Shown one piece after another: positions 50,220 to 60,095 of a stretch of DNA of 64,000 nucleotides. Both the position numbers and the translations under genes were made by a program. This stretch comes from an uncultured Eudoraea sp. (GTDB lineage Bacteria > Bacteroidota > Bacteroidia > Flavobacteriales > Flavobacteriaceae). Below the pieces are notes generated by a model. The model saw nothing but the letters and a program-made list of their open reading frames with translations. It was not told where the DNA came from and made no database searches. Each line of letters opens with the position of its first letter. Position 1 is the first letter of the stretch. The stretch is taken from contig NZ_CANLGX010000001.1 in NCBI RefSeq assembly GCF_947490415.1, positions 744,001-808,000 of the forward strand, in the 5' to 3' direction.

Positions 50220-52016
50220 ATGAAACACATTCGTAATTTCTGTATTATCGCTCACATAGACCATGGCAAGAGTACTTTGGCAGACAGGCTGTTAGATTTT
50301 ACAGGTTCTGTAACGGAACGCGAAAAAAAAGAACAGCTTTTAGATAATATGGATCTGGAGCGCGAGCGTGGAATTACCATTAAGAGTCATGCTATTCAGA
50401 TGGAATACGAACATGAAGGCGAGGCGTATATTCTCAATTTAATAGACACGCCCGGCCACGTGGATTTCTCCTATGAAGTGTCTCGCTCAATAGCGGCATG
50501 TGAGGGGGCCCTTTTAGTGGTAGATGCAGCCCAGAGCATACAGGCACAAACCATTTCGAATTTATACCTGGCTCTGGAAAATGATCTTGAAATTATTCCG
50601 GTTTTAAATAAGGTCGATTTGCCTAGTGCCAGTCCCGAAGAAGTAACAGATGATATTGTAGAATTATTAGGGTGCAAACCTGAAGATGTAATCCCGGCCA
50701 GTGCTAAAACAGGGTTTGGGATTCATGAAATTTTAACGGCTATTATAGATCGTATTCCTCCTCCGAAAGGGAATACTGATGAGCCGTTGCAAGCCCTTGT
50801 TTTTGATTCTGTATATAATTCATTCAGGGGGGTGGAAACTTATTTTAAAGTCATAAACGGTGTTATCAAAAAAGGTCAGAAAATTAAATTTGTGGCTACA
50901 GGCAAGACGTATTTTGCTGATGAAGTGGGTACCCTGAAACTTACCCAGGAACCTAAGCCAGAAATTAAAGCGGGAGATGTAGGCTACGTCATTACCGGAA
51001 TAAAGGATGCCAGGGAAGTAAAAGTTGGAGATACCATTACTGATGCAGTCAACCCTACGAAAAACGCTATTGCTGGTTTTGAAGATGTAAAACCTATGGT
51101 TTTTGCCGGTATTTACCCTGTAGATACGGAAGATTACGAAGAATTGCGTTCTTCCATGGAAAAGTTGCAGCTCAATGATGCCTCTTTAGTGTTTACTCCG
51201 GAAAGCAGTGCGGCCCTCGGTTTTGGTTTTCGATGTGGTTTTCTTGGAATGCTTCACATGGAGATAATACAGGAGCGTTTAGAGCGTGAATTTGATATGA
51301 CGGTGATCACTACGGTGCCAAACGTTAGTTATCATGCCTTTACTACAAAAAACCCGGATGTTCCATTGATTGTTAATAACCCGAGCGACCTTCCGGATCC
51401 TTCTACCCTGGCAAGGGTTGAAGAACCTTATATAAAAGCCACAATAATTACCAAATCAGATTTTGTAGGAAATGTAATGTCCCTTTGTATAGATAAGCGG
51501 GGGCAGATTACCAATCAAACCTATCTTACTCCGGAGCGGGTTGAACTAAATTTTGACATGCCCCTAGCAGAGATTGTGTTTGATTTTTATGACAGGCTTA
51601 AAACTGTTTCTAAAGGCTACGCCTCCTTTGATTATTCCCCTATAGGTATGCGGGTTTCCAAACTGGTTCGGGTGGATATTTTGCTGAATGCGCAACCGGT
51701 TGATGCTTTGTCTGCTCTTATACATTTTGATAATGCCCACTACATAGGCAAAAGAATGTGTGAGAAATTAAAGGAATTAATTCCAAGGCAACAGTTTGAT
51801 ATTCCAATACAGGCGGCCATAGGTGCTAAAATTATTTCCCGGGAAACCATAAAAGCATTGCGAAAAGATGTAACCGCCAAATGTTATGGTGGAGACATTT
51901 CAAGGAAAAGAAAGTTATTGGAAAAACAAAAGAAAGGTAAAAAACGCATGCGCCAGGTGGGTAATGTTGAAATTCCACAACAGGCATTTATGGCGGTACT
52001 TAAATTGAACGACTAA
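50220..52016 (+). CDS. lepA: Elongation factor 4 (ribosomal back-translocase)
   Basis: A 598-residue translational GTPase with full-length architecture. G1 [10 protein letters not shown]2 in [10 protein letters not shown]3 DTPGH and G4 NKVDLP are all present. The C-terminal domain typical of LepA ([20 protein letters not shown]) closes the protein. It starts 52 bases after the TolB-like gene and may be co-transcribed with it. Confidence 0.97.
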   Translation: MKHIRNFCIIAHIDHGKSTLADRLLDFTGSVTEREKKEQLLDNMDLERERGITIKSHAIQMEYEHEGEAYILNLIDTPGHVDFSYEVSRSIAACEGALLVVDAAQSIQAQTISNLYLALENDLEIIPVLNKVDLPSASPEEVTDDIVELLGCKPEDVIPASAKTGFGIHEILTAIIDRIPPPKGNTDEPLQALVFDSVYNSFRGVETYFKVINGVIKKGQKIKFVATGKTYFADEVGTLKLTQEPKPEIKAGDVGYVITGIKDAREVKVGDTITDAVNPTKNAIAGFEDVKPMVFAGIYPVDTEDYEELRSSMEKLQLNDASLVFTPESSAALGFGFRCGFLGMLHMEIIQERLEREFDMTVITTVPNVSYHAFTTKNPDVPLIVNNPSDLPDPSTLARVEEPYIKATIITKSDFVGNVMSLCIDKRGQITNQTYLTPERVELNFDMPLAEIVFDFYDRLKTVSKGYASFDYSPIGMRVSKLVRVDILLNAQPVDALSALIHFDNAHYIGKRMCEKLKELIPRQQFDIPIQAAIGAKIISRETIKALRKDVTAKCYGGDISRKRKLLEKQKKGKKRMRQVGNVEIPQQAFMAVLKLND

Positions 52017-52105
52017 TTTTCCTCTTTTAACTTACAATATTTATAAGTAAATACAATGTTTTTGACTTGACTTAGTTAATAGTTAAAGTTTAAAATTCCC
52101 CGTCA

Positions 52106-52339
52106 ATGACTACTTATATTGCCGAATTTCGTGCTGTGCATAAGCTGATACAGATAATACAACATTCTGTTTTTACCTGGAAACAGGAAGGTGGCGAAAT
52201 TGATTCGGACCTGCTGCAGGGTAAGATAAAAAGAGAATCAGCGGTTCATTTTTATAAATTAATGGCCGGAGAACAATTTGAAGTTTCTTTGGATGACATT
52301 TCCGTGGAAATTACCAAAACTGCCCCATTTAATGGTTAG
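52106..52339 (+). CDS. Conserved-looking small hypothetical protein
   Basis: A 77-residue soluble protein: MTTYIAEFRAVHKLIQIIQH, then SVFTWKQEGGEIDSDLLQGK and FEVSLDDISVEITKTAPFNG. No signal or membrane segment. Alternating strand and helix suggest a small folded domain. I do not recognise the family. It lies between lepA and a glycoside hydrolase, same strand, each separated by about 100 bases. Confidence 0.55.
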   Translation: MTTYIAEFRAVHKLIQIIQHSVFTWKQEGGEIDSDLLQGKIKRESAVHFYKLMAGEQFEVSLDDISVEITKTAPFNG

Positions 52340-52443
52340 TCCATACCATGACTCAAGTATTTATTTATCCATAGTTTAAGGTTCATATAGGCATTCTCGA
52401 CAAATATTTCTAAATTGAGTGTGTTTTAGATTGTACTTTAAAA

Positions 52444-54087
52444 ATGAGAATGCTCCGGCAGTGTATACTTTTTTTCTTCTTATCAACAGTGCTGTTAGCT
52501 CAGGAAAGTATGCTTTCCACAGAGCAATGGACTACGCTTGAAATTACGCTTACCAGCAAAACAGACTACGAAAATCCTTATAAAGACGTTGCGGTTTGGG
52601 CAGATTTTACAAACCAAAAAGACGATACTATAAAAAGGCCTGCTTTTTGGGACGGGGATAATATTTGGAAAATAAGATTTACCTCTCCGGATACAATTAG
52701 TACCTGGAAATGGCTGTCATATGCATCCAATGAACAAGACCTGGGGCTTCATGGGGCAACAGGTGCTGTCAGTGCCAAACCATACAGTGGCGACAACCAA
52801 TTACTGGCTAATGGGTTGCTAAAAATGGCAAAAGGTAACCGAAATGTAATACAGCACTCCGGTAAATCATTTTTAGTTGTAGGAGATACCCCCTGGGCAA
52901 TTCCTTTCAGGGCAACGGTAGACCAGGTTGCTACATATGCCCGCGACAGGCAGAAAAAGGGGTTTAATTCTGCATTGCTTATGAGCTTACAGCCAGACAT
53001 GAATGCCGTGGGGCCCGATGAAAGGAATACTTCGCAAGGTTTCAAAAGAGCTTTTGAGGATTTGTCTGATGGACATATCAATATATTGAATCCTTCATAT
53101 TTTCAAACGTTAGATCAGATAATAGGCGTACTCATTAAGCATGAGATTGTTCCTGTTTATCAGCCGGTATTTCACGGTTTTGGATGGAAGGGTCTGAAAG
53201 TGCTGGGCAATACGATAAACCCTGAAGAATATGTGCGCTATTGCAAATATCTCCTTGCGCGCTACGGCAGCAAACCTGCCATTTGGCTTATTGCAGGAGA
53301 CCATGACGGTAATGATCCAGGTGTAAAAGAAAGTGGAGAAATGTTTCAGGAATGGGACAGTTATGGCCAGCCTACCGGACTGCATTATAATCCATGTGAT
53401 GATTATATGGCTGAGTGGGCGGTAAATGACCCCAGTAAACATTGTATGCACTTTAATAAGACACATCAGGATAAAGAGTGGCTGGATTTTCAATGGGCAC
53501 AAACAGGGCATGATGGAGCACACCAATATCACAAAGTAGAGAAAATGTACGATAATCTTCCCACTAAAGGCGTGGCCAATGGTGAACCTACCTATGAAGG
53601 AATGAACGATGGTAAAAATGGGCTGGGCTGGTGGCAGGGCGAGGAGGCCTGGATGCAATTAATGCATGGGGGAACTATGGGAATTGTATATGGTGCGGCC
53701 AGTCTTTGGCAATGGAAGATAACAGCAGATGAAGAGGGCTGGACTGCCTGGTCTTCTCAACCTAAATCCTGGGAGGAAGCTTTATACATGGAAGGCTCCG
53801 TTTATGCAGGAATGGTGGGTAAAATTTTAGCTTCTTTAGATATGACTAATATAGAAAAACGTTGGGATTTGGCGGGTGGAAAACCATTACTGGCTAAACC
53901 CGGATCTTTATATATTTCATTTTTAAAAGAAGGTGGCGAAATTGAAATTAAATCCTTGCCTAAAGGAAAGGGCCTGCAATTTAATTGGACAAACCCTAAA
54001 AATGGCGAGGTCGTTGATTCCGGAAGTGTTGACTCAGGCAAATTTAACGCTCCGGATAATAACCCCTGGGTTTTGATTATTAATTAG
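52444..54087 (+). CDS. Secreted glycoside hydrolase, DUF5060-DUF4038 type
   Basis: A 547-residue secreted protein (CILFFFLSTVLLAQ signal). Residues about 28-110 are a beta-sandwich (DUF5060: YKDVAVWADFTNQKD; PAFWDGDNIWKIRFTSPD). Residues about 125-450 are an apiosidase-like TIM barrel (DUF4038: FLVVGDTPWAIPFRATVDQV; AIWLIAGDHDGND; GVANGEPTYEGMND), with Asp/Glu at barrel strand ends as candidate catalytic residues. A small C-terminal beta domain follows (DUF5605-like position). It acts on polysaccharides with terminal furanose or rhamnogalacturonan units; exact substrate unknown. Confidence 0.85.
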   Translation: MRMLRQCILFFFLSTVLLAQESMLSTEQWTTLEITLTSKTDYENPYKDVAVWADFTNQKDDTIKRPAFWDGDNIWKIRFTSPDTISTWKWLSYASNEQDLGLHGATGAVSAKPYSGDNQLLANGLLKMAKGNRNVIQHSGKSFLVVGDTPWAIPFRATVDQVATYARDRQKKGFNSALLMSLQPDMNAVGPDERNTSQGFKRAFEDLSDGHINILNPSYFQTLDQIIGVLIKHEIVPVYQPVFHGFGWKGLKVLGNTINPEEYVRYCKYLLARYGSKPAIWLIAGDHDGNDPGVKESGEMFQEWDSYGQPTGLHYNPCDDYMAEWAVNDPSKHCMHFNKTHQDKEWLDFQWAQTGHDGAHQYHKVEKMYDNLPTKGVANGEPTYEGMNDGKNGLGWWQGEEAWMQLMHGGTMGIVYGAASLWQWKITADEEGWTAWSSQPKSWEEALYMEGSVYAGMVGKILASLDMTNIEKRWDLAGGKPLLAKPGSLYISFLKEGGEIEIKSLPKGKGLQFNWTNPKNGEVVDSGSVDSGKFNAPDNNPWVLIIN

Positions 54088-54113
54088 GTTGTTAAGATTA
54101 CCAACCACATGAT

Positions 54114-55949
54114 TTAGGGTATTTTATCCATATCAAACATTTTGCCTAAATAGACCAGTTTGTAGCCATCAGAAATTGTGTTGAAGTTTTCACTGAATGA
54201 AGTAATGATGTGTATCTCCCCGTCAGGAGCTTTTATGAAAATTGGAATTATCTCATCATCTTCATTCGTTATGTCTATTAACTGTTGGTAATGTTTGCCA
54301 TTTTTAAGTTCAATTTCATGAACCGCCGGGTAACTCCTTATGGCTTCCATCAATTTTATGAAATCATCGGTATGGGAGAAGAGGCCTTCCTCAGGATTAT
54401 TCTGAGGATCGTTCATCTCTTCTGCGCTTACCAACCTGAAGGATCCATTTTCTCCAAATTGATGTTTAAACCTTTCTATGACATATTCATTGATTTCCGC
54501 ACTACCTGTTAGTGCCATCAAATACCCCATATCATTAAGTTCAATATTATCTCCTAAGGTATCTGAGTAAACATCTGCTACCATAGCCTCTAATCCAAGT
54601 TTTTTAGCCTGGTTAATATTTGCCTGGTTATTATCTATCAAAACCACATGTCTGTTGTTTTGTTTGAGGTAACTGGCTATAAGTCTTGACATTTTTGAAG
54701 CACCTATTATAAGAATTCCTTCTGAGTGTTTTAAAAATACCCCTAACAATCTGGCTACATAGCGAGCGGTGGTAGCATTTAATAGTACGGTCCCTAATAC
54801 AATCATAAAGACCAGCGGCGTAATATACTCAGCTCCGGGTTCGCCCTTTTGAAGTAATTTGGAACCAAAAAGTGAGGCAATACCGGCAGCTACAATACCC
54901 CTGGGGCCCACCCAGCTAATAAAGAGTTTTTCCTTAAATTTTAAGGAAGAGCCTTTTGTGCTTAAGAATACCCCTATAGGGCGTATAATAAAAACAATGG
55001 CAACAAATAAAATGGCGGTGTTCCAATTATATATCAACTCCATATCACTGATGTTAATATTAGCCGCAAGCAAAATAAAGAGGATAGAAATAAGCAACAC
55101 GCTTAAGGATTCCTTGAAATAAAGCAGCTCTTTAAGGTTTGGCAGGTCCAGATTACCCATAACCATTCCCATAACCACCACCGCAAGAAGTCCGGATTCG
55201 TGCGCCAAAATATCAGATTCCACATATACCAGCAGTACGACAGACAAGGAAACCACATTTAATAAATAGTGAGGCACATAATTCTTTTTAATAACAAACG
55301 CCAAAGCATGGGCAAACGTGAATCCAAAAGTGAATCCAAAAAGTAAAATCTTGCCAAAATCTATCAAGGCCGTTTTCGTATATTCCTGCCCTTCACCTAC
55401 ACTTATAAATTCAAAAACAAGTACTGCCACCAAAGCACCGATAGGGTCTATTAAAATTCCTTCCCATTTTAAAACCGCGGAAATATCCTTTTTCAAAGGA
55501 ATATTTCTCAGGATAGGCGTAATAACCGTTGGGCCGGTAACAATAATTAAGGATGAAAACAAAAATGATAACTGCCAGCTAAGGTCAAAAAGAAAATGTG
55601 CTGCAAACCCGGCGCAAAAAAAAGTAACCAAGGTACCAACCGTTATTAATTTAGAGATTACCGGCCCCACATTTCTAACTTCTGAACGTTTTAGCGTTAA
55701 GCCCCCTTCAAATAATATAATGCTAATTGCAAGTGAAAGAAAATAGTATAGGCCCTCTCCGGGGAAAAGTCCTTTTTCCCCATTCCAAACTGGTTCAATC
55801 AGTTTAGAACCATCCGCGGTATACAAAGTGGATATGGGCCCTACAAGAAGGCCAATTAGAATTAGAGGCAGGATGGCCGGCAGTTTTAAACGCCATGCAA
55901 ACCACTGTGCAATGATTCCTAAAATTATTATCCCGGCCAGCTCTAACAT
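54114..55949 (-). CDS. Cation/proton antiporter with TrkA-N domain
   Basis: A 611-residue inner-membrane antiporter of the CPA1/CPA2 type. About 12 helices span residues 1-395; the SLIIVTGPTVITPIL segment corresponds to the conserved discontinuous helix region, WEGILIDPIGALVAVLVFEF carries conserved acidic residues, and SWVGPRGIVAAGIASLF is the hallmark of NhaP-type proteins. Residues about 405-520 form a TrkA-N (RCK) domain (GILIIGASKMSRLIASYLKQ; VVLIDNN), so activity is likely gated by nucleotide. Exchanges Na+ or K+ for H+. Confidence 0.9.
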   Translation of the reverse strand: MLELAGIIILGIIAQWFAWRLKLPAILPLILIGLLVGPISTLYTADGSKLIEPVWNGEKGLFPGEGLYYFLSLAISIILFEGGLTLKRSEVRNVGPVISKLITVGTLVTFFCAGFAAHFLFDLSWQLSFLFSSLIIVTGPTVITPILRNIPLKKDISAVLKWEGILIDPIGALVAVLVFEFISVGEGQEYTKTALIDFGKILLFGFTFGFTFAHALAFVIKKNYVPHYLLNVVSLSVVLLVYVESDILAHESGLLAVVVMGMVMGNLDLPNLKELLYFKESLSVLLISILFILLAANINISDMELIYNWNTAILFVAIVFIIRPIGVFLSTKGSSLKFKEKLFISWVGPRGIVAAGIASLFGSKLLQKGEPGAEYITPLVFMIVLGTVLLNATTARYVARLLGVFLKHSEGILIIGASKMSRLIASYLKQNNRHVVLIDNNQANINQAKKLGLEAMVADVYSDTLGDNIELNDMGYLMALTGSAEINEYVIERFKHQFGENGSFRLVSAEEMNDPQNNPEEGLFSHTDDFIKLMEAIRSYPAVHEIELKNGKHYQQLIDITNEDDEIIPIFIKAPDGEIHIITSFSENFNTISDGYKLVYLGKMFDMDKIP

Positions 55950-56015
55950 GCAAATGCTTTTTGTTAAATTTAGTGATTATTATAATGAAAAAATGAGGGT
56001 AATTTTACAAAAATA

Positions 56016-58217
56016 TTAATCTTTCATTGTAAGCCGTAAAACGGAGCATGCAGACTTTTCTGCATATTTATCCTTGCCTGTTCCGAAAAGAACACTTATC
56101 CAATTATCTTTTTGCGGCGTTCCTATAATAAGTAAATCATAGCTTGCAGAAGCCTTGGAAATAGCAGCGATGGTATCGTCGCTAACAATTATTTCCACCT
56201 CACTAGCAACATCTACTTTTAGAAGGAGTTTCTTTGAATTTTGCTCCATTTGTTCCACAGCTGTTTTGTCCATATCCTGAGGAACAACATGCAATAATGT
56301 TAGCGAAGCATTGTAATAGTTACATATCCTATCGGCAACTGCAATAAAATTTTTATCCTTTCTTCCCGGCCTCAAAGCAAGAAGTACTTTACTTATATAG
56401 CGCACTCCGTTATCTTTGAACAGCGCAAAATCAGAATTTATATGAGTCAGGAGCCAACCTATTGGATTGCTAACCAAAATACCTGTATGTGCCCGTCCGC
56501 TCCATCCCATAACCAACCAATCGCAATTGGTTTGATTACTCAACTCATGAATAGTATCTGAAATTTCGTGTGTTACCGCAGATTCGAAGTCGATTGAAAT
56601 ATTCCTGGATTCTGCCAATCCCTTTAACCTGCGATGCAGAGAAAGAGTTATAGGGTTTTCTTCAACAAAAGCATCAAGGAAGGTTTGATTGGGAACTTCC
56701 GTTATATTTACGGCTTGCAATATCTTTCTCTTGTTAATTGCGGCACCCATTTCCACAAGCATTTCCGGTGAATTTTCATTGCCTAAAAGCGGAACCACCA
56801 CCCCTGCGTCTGAGGCCAGTTTGCCGTCTAACATTTGATCCGGTAACTCCTGATTGTTTCTATAGGTGATCTCGTTGTTATTCTTTCTCTTGTAGAGTAA
56901 ATAAAGAGCGGGGCGATGTCCGTATTTCCTAAGAATCCCGGTGCGTGTAACATTTTTCCCGAAGTAAGAATAGATGAGCAATCCTATTACAAATATGCTT
57001 ACGACAGCAATAAACGGTACCAGGCCTAAAAATATTAAAAGTATTACACCGCTGATGATCCCGAAAAGTTGAATAAAAGGATATAAAGGTGACCGATAAG
57101 GAGGATTATACCATTGTGCTGCTGTTTCCCGAAGTACAATTACACATAAGTTCACCAAAATAAACATCGTCACCATAAACGCGCTTGCCAGCTTTGCAAT
57201 TTTTTCAACGTCAAGAAAAAGAATAACAAGTGCCATCACCACACAGGTCATGATAATCGTAACCACAGGAGTCAGGTATTTGGAATGTATTTTTCCCATA
57301 AAAGGAGGGAGTAACTCGTCTATGGCCATGGCGAAGGGAAATCTGGAAGCAGCCAATACCCCGGAGTTTGCCATAGAAATTAAGGTAATAATCCCAATTC
57401 CGGCGGCTATGTACCCTAAATAAGTACCTCCCAAAAGATCTGCTATGGTGTAAATTGGTCTGATGTCTGTTTTTAATTCCTCCAACGGTAGGTTACCTAC
57501 CAGAACAAAGGCCACAAAAACATATATTGAAGCCATAATAAATAAGGACAGCAACATGGCCCTTGGTAAGTTTTTACTTGGGTTTTTAATTTCCCCTGCT
57601 ATAGCAGCCACCTTGGTAACCCCTGCATATGAAATATAAACAAAGGCCACTGTAGATATCAATCCAAAATTTCCATTGGACAAAAAAGGATCCAGTAATT
57701 CAGGGGAGACTCTGGGCAGGCCAAAAACCAAAATCAGTCCAAGAGTAATTAAGCTAAAAGTAACAATCACAATTTGAACTTTTCCCACCTTTTTCACCCC
57801 AAAAATATTTAGCAATAAAATTAGAGTGAGAAAAATCAGTGCGATATATTTTGTAAACCCCGGGTCTATATTAACCACAACAGAAAGATAAGCCCCAAAG
57901 CCTACCAGGGCAAAGGCGCTTTTAAGAAGTAAGGATAACCATAAACCTATTCCGGATATCGTGCCCAGCTTTGGGCCAAATGCCCTTTCTATATACACAT
58001 AGGTCCCTCCCGAAGAAGGCATGGCAGTGGCGAGTTCTGATTTTGACAATGCCGCTGGTAAAATACATACGGCAGCCAATAAATATGCGAGCCAAAGGGA
58101 TGATCCGGTTTTTGCTGCAGCTAATCCCGGAAGAACAAAAATTCCGCTGCCCAGCATACCTCCTATACTAATGGCAATTACAGAAGTTAAAGATAAACTG
58201 CGTTCTAATTTCTTCAA
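56016..58217 (-). CDS. APC-family amino acid permease with universal stress domains
   Basis: A 733-residue fusion. Residues about 1-430 are an APC transporter of 12 helices, opening with SLTSVIAISIGGMLGSGIFV, where IGGMLGSGIFV is the substrate-binding first helix. Residues about 460-730 carry two UspA-like domains (HTGILVSNPIGWLLTHINSD; YDLLIIGTPQKDNWIS), a fusion known in several phyla. It probably imports amino acids, with regulatory nucleotide binding in the tail. It shares a short gap with the antiporter (66 bases), both minus strand, and could form an operon with it. Confidence 0.9.
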   Translation of the reverse strand: MKKLERSLSLTSVIAISIGGMLGSGIFVLPGLAAAKTGSSLWLAYLLAAVCILPAALSKSELATAMPSSGGTYVYIERAFGPKLGTISGIGLWLSLLLKSAFALVGFGAYLSVVVNIDPGFTKYIALIFLTLILLLNIFGVKKVGKVQIVIVTFSLITLGLILVFGLPRVSPELLDPFLSNGNFGLISTVAFVYISYAGVTKVAAIAGEIKNPSKNLPRAMLLSLFIMASIYVFVAFVLVGNLPLEELKTDIRPIYTIADLLGGTYLGYIAAGIGIITLISMANSGVLAASRFPFAMAIDELLPPFMGKIHSKYLTPVVTIIMTCVVMALVILFLDVEKIAKLASAFMVTMFILVNLCVIVLRETAAQWYNPPYRSPLYPFIQLFGIISGVILLIFLGLVPFIAVVSIFVIGLLIYSYFGKNVTRTGILRKYGHRPALYLLYKRKNNNEITYRNNQELPDQMLDGKLASDAGVVVPLLGNENSPEMLVEMGAAINKRKILQAVNITEVPNQTFLDAFVEENPITLSLHRRLKGLAESRNISIDFESAVTHEISDTIHELSNQTNCDWLVMGWSGRAHTGILVSNPIGWLLTHINSDFALFKDNGVRYISKVLLALRPGRKDKNFIAVADRICNYYNASLTLLHVVPQDMDKTAVEQMEQNSKKLLLKVDVASEVEIIVSDDTIAAISKASASYDLLIIGTPQKDNWISVLFGTGKDKYAEKSACSVLRLTMKD

Positions 58218-58341
58218 ATCGTATTTGTCTAAGCTCTAAAAATAGGCTTTTTTAAATTATATCTTAAAATGATAATATATTCTTAATCTGGAAGTGATTT
58301 CGCATTGTTTTATTAATTTGCGGATCGTTTATTTAGAGTGA

Positions 58342-59202
58342 ATGACTTTATTTCCTATTGAAACCGGAAATTTTAAATTGGATGGAGGTGCAATGTTTGG
58401 CGTAGTGCCCAAATCCCTTTGGAATAAATCGAATCCGGCAGATAACAATAATATGATAGATATTGCAGCCAGAAGCCTTCTTATACAAGATGGAAGCCGG
58501 CTCATTCTTATTGATACCGGCTTAGGGAATAAACAATCCGATAAATTTTTTAGTTATTATTACAGATGGGGAAATCATTCTTTGGATGCTTCTCTGAAGA
58601 GGGCGGGATTCATCCGTGATGATATTACTGATGTGTTTATGACGCACCTTCATTTTGATCATTGTGGCGGGAGCGTTCAATGGAATAAGGATCACACAGG
58701 ATATGAACCGGCATTTAAAAATGCCCGTTACTGGACCAACAAAGATCACTGGAATTGGGCCACCCATCCCAATCTTCGGGAAAAAGCTTCTTTTCTTAAA
58801 GAAAATCTGTTCCCAATGGAAGAAAGCGGCCAGCTAAATTTTATAGATCGTACAGCGGATGCATTTGTTAAAAACTCGGAGATGGGGTTTGGAATTTTAT
58901 TCGCAGACGGGCATACAGATAAACAAATGCTGCCTCATATCTACTATAAAGGCAAGACACTTGTTTTTATGGCAGATTTATTACCTACGGCAGGTCATAT
59001 TCCCGTGCCATATATTATGGGCTATGATACCAGACCCCTATTAACTCTTACGGAAAAGGCAGCTTTTTTAAAAACAGCAGCAGACAACAATTTTTATTTG
59101 TTCATGGAGCACGATGCGCATAATGAAATATGCACCGTAACGCATACCGAAAAGGGTGTCAGACTTAATAAAAGCTATACATTTAATGAGATTTTTGATT
59201 AA
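58342..59202 (+). CDS. Metallo-beta-lactamase-fold hydrolase
   Basis: A 286-residue cytoplasmic protein. The metal motif THLHFDHCGG (HxHxDH) is complete; the third His lies in FADGHTDKQMLPH, the Asp in FMADLLPTAGHIPV and the last His in FMEHDAHNE. This matches quorum-quenching-lactonase-like or general MBL hydrolases. The substrate is not identifiable. Its stop overlaps the start of the SMP-30-like gene at 59189 (overlap 14 bases), indicating translational coupling with a lactonase-type neighbour. Confidence 0.85.
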   Translation: MTLFPIETGNFKLDGGAMFGVVPKSLWNKSNPADNNNMIDIAARSLLIQDGSRLILIDTGLGNKQSDKFFSYYYRWGNHSLDASLKRAGFIRDDITDVFMTHLHFDHCGGSVQWNKDHTGYEPAFKNARYWTNKDHWNWATHPNLREKASFLKENLFPMEESGQLNFIDRTADAFVKNSEMGFGILFADGHTDKQMLPHIYYKGKTLVFMADLLPTAGHIPVPYIMGYDTRPLLTLTEKAAFLKTAADNNFYLFMEHDAHNEICTVTHTEKGVRLNKSYTFNEIFD

Positions 59203-60082
59203 TATACTAATTGGTTTGTTTTTTGTTTTTACAATTTCCTGCTGTAAAAATCAATCGCTGCAAAGCGAAGATTTTACAGCAGAATTTGCTTTCACAGCGG
59301 GTATTGAGGGACCGGCCGTAAACGGAAATGGAGAACTTTTTGCCGTAAATTTTGCCAAAGAGGGCACAATTGGTAAAGTAAATAACACCGGGGAGGGTGA
59401 GATTTTTATCAGCTTACCGGATGGGAGTATAGGCAATGGCATACGTTTTGATCTTGATGGCAATATGTTTATAGCGGATTATCTGGGTCATAAAGTTTAC
59501 AGAATTAAAAAAGACACAAAAACACCTGAGGTTTGGGCACAGGATTCAACTATGAATCAACCCAATGACCTCGCCATCGGTCGGGGCGGTGTTATATACC
59601 TCAGTGATCCCAATTGGGCTGAAAGCACCGGTAAGCTTTGGATGGTTACCCCTGAAAGAGAAATTTTGTTATTGGAAGAAGGAATGGGAACGACCAATGG
59701 CATAGAAGTCAGTCCTGATAATAAAACCCTTTATGTGAATGAATCTGTACAAAGAATGGTATGGAAATATGATATTCAGGAGGATGGAATGCTAAGCAAC
59801 AAAAGGGAATTTATAAAGTTTACAGATTTTGGACTGGATGGAATGCGTTGTGATATGCAAGGAAATCTTTATCTCACTCGTTATGACAAAGGCACTATAG
59901 CTATTGTTTCTCCGGAAGGTAAGGTTTTAAAAGAGGTGATTTTAAAAGGCAAGAAGCCTTCTAATATTGCCTTTGGGGGGGAAAATGGGCTTAATTGCTA
60001 TGTTACAATGGCAGACAGAGGTTGTCTAGAAACATTTGTAGCTTTGTCGCCCGGAAGTTATTATTCTAAAATACATCACTAA
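59189..60082 (+). CDS. SMP-30/gluconolactonase-like lipoprotein
   Basis: A 297-residue lipoprotein. Start MRFLINILIGLFFVFTISC gives a lipobox signal; the in-frame ATG at 59156 lies within the upstream gene. The body is a six-bladed propeller typical of SMP-30 lactonases: GNGIRFDLDGNMFIADYLGH, QPNDLAIGRGGVIYLSDPNW, TTNGIEVSPDNKTLYVNES, LDGMRCDMQGNLYLTRYD. The Asn and Asp residues in these motifs match metal ligands of the family. Probably hydrolyses sugar lactones outside the cytoplasm; it overlaps the MBL gene. Confidence 0.85.
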   Translation, partial: RFLINILIGLFFVFTISCCKNQSLQSEDFTAEFAFTAGIEGPAVNGNGELFAVNFAKEGTIGKVNNTGEGEIFISLPDGSIGNGIRFDLDGNMFIADYLGHKVYRIKKDTKTPEVWAQDSTMNQPNDLAIGRGGVIYLSDPNWAESTGKLWMVTPEREILLLEEGMGTTNGIEVSPDNKTLYVNESVQRMVWKYDIQEDGMLSNKREFIKFTDFGLDGMRCDMQGNLYLTRYDKGTIAIVSPEGKVLKEVILKGKKPSNIAFGGENGLNCYVTMADRGCLETFVALSPGSYYSKIHH

Positions 60083-60095
60083 ATATAAATCTAAT

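Noticed and set aside
53110-53658. 182-residue minus frame inside the glycoside hydrolase
   Set aside because: Antisense to a clear coding sequence, with no start signal or family match.
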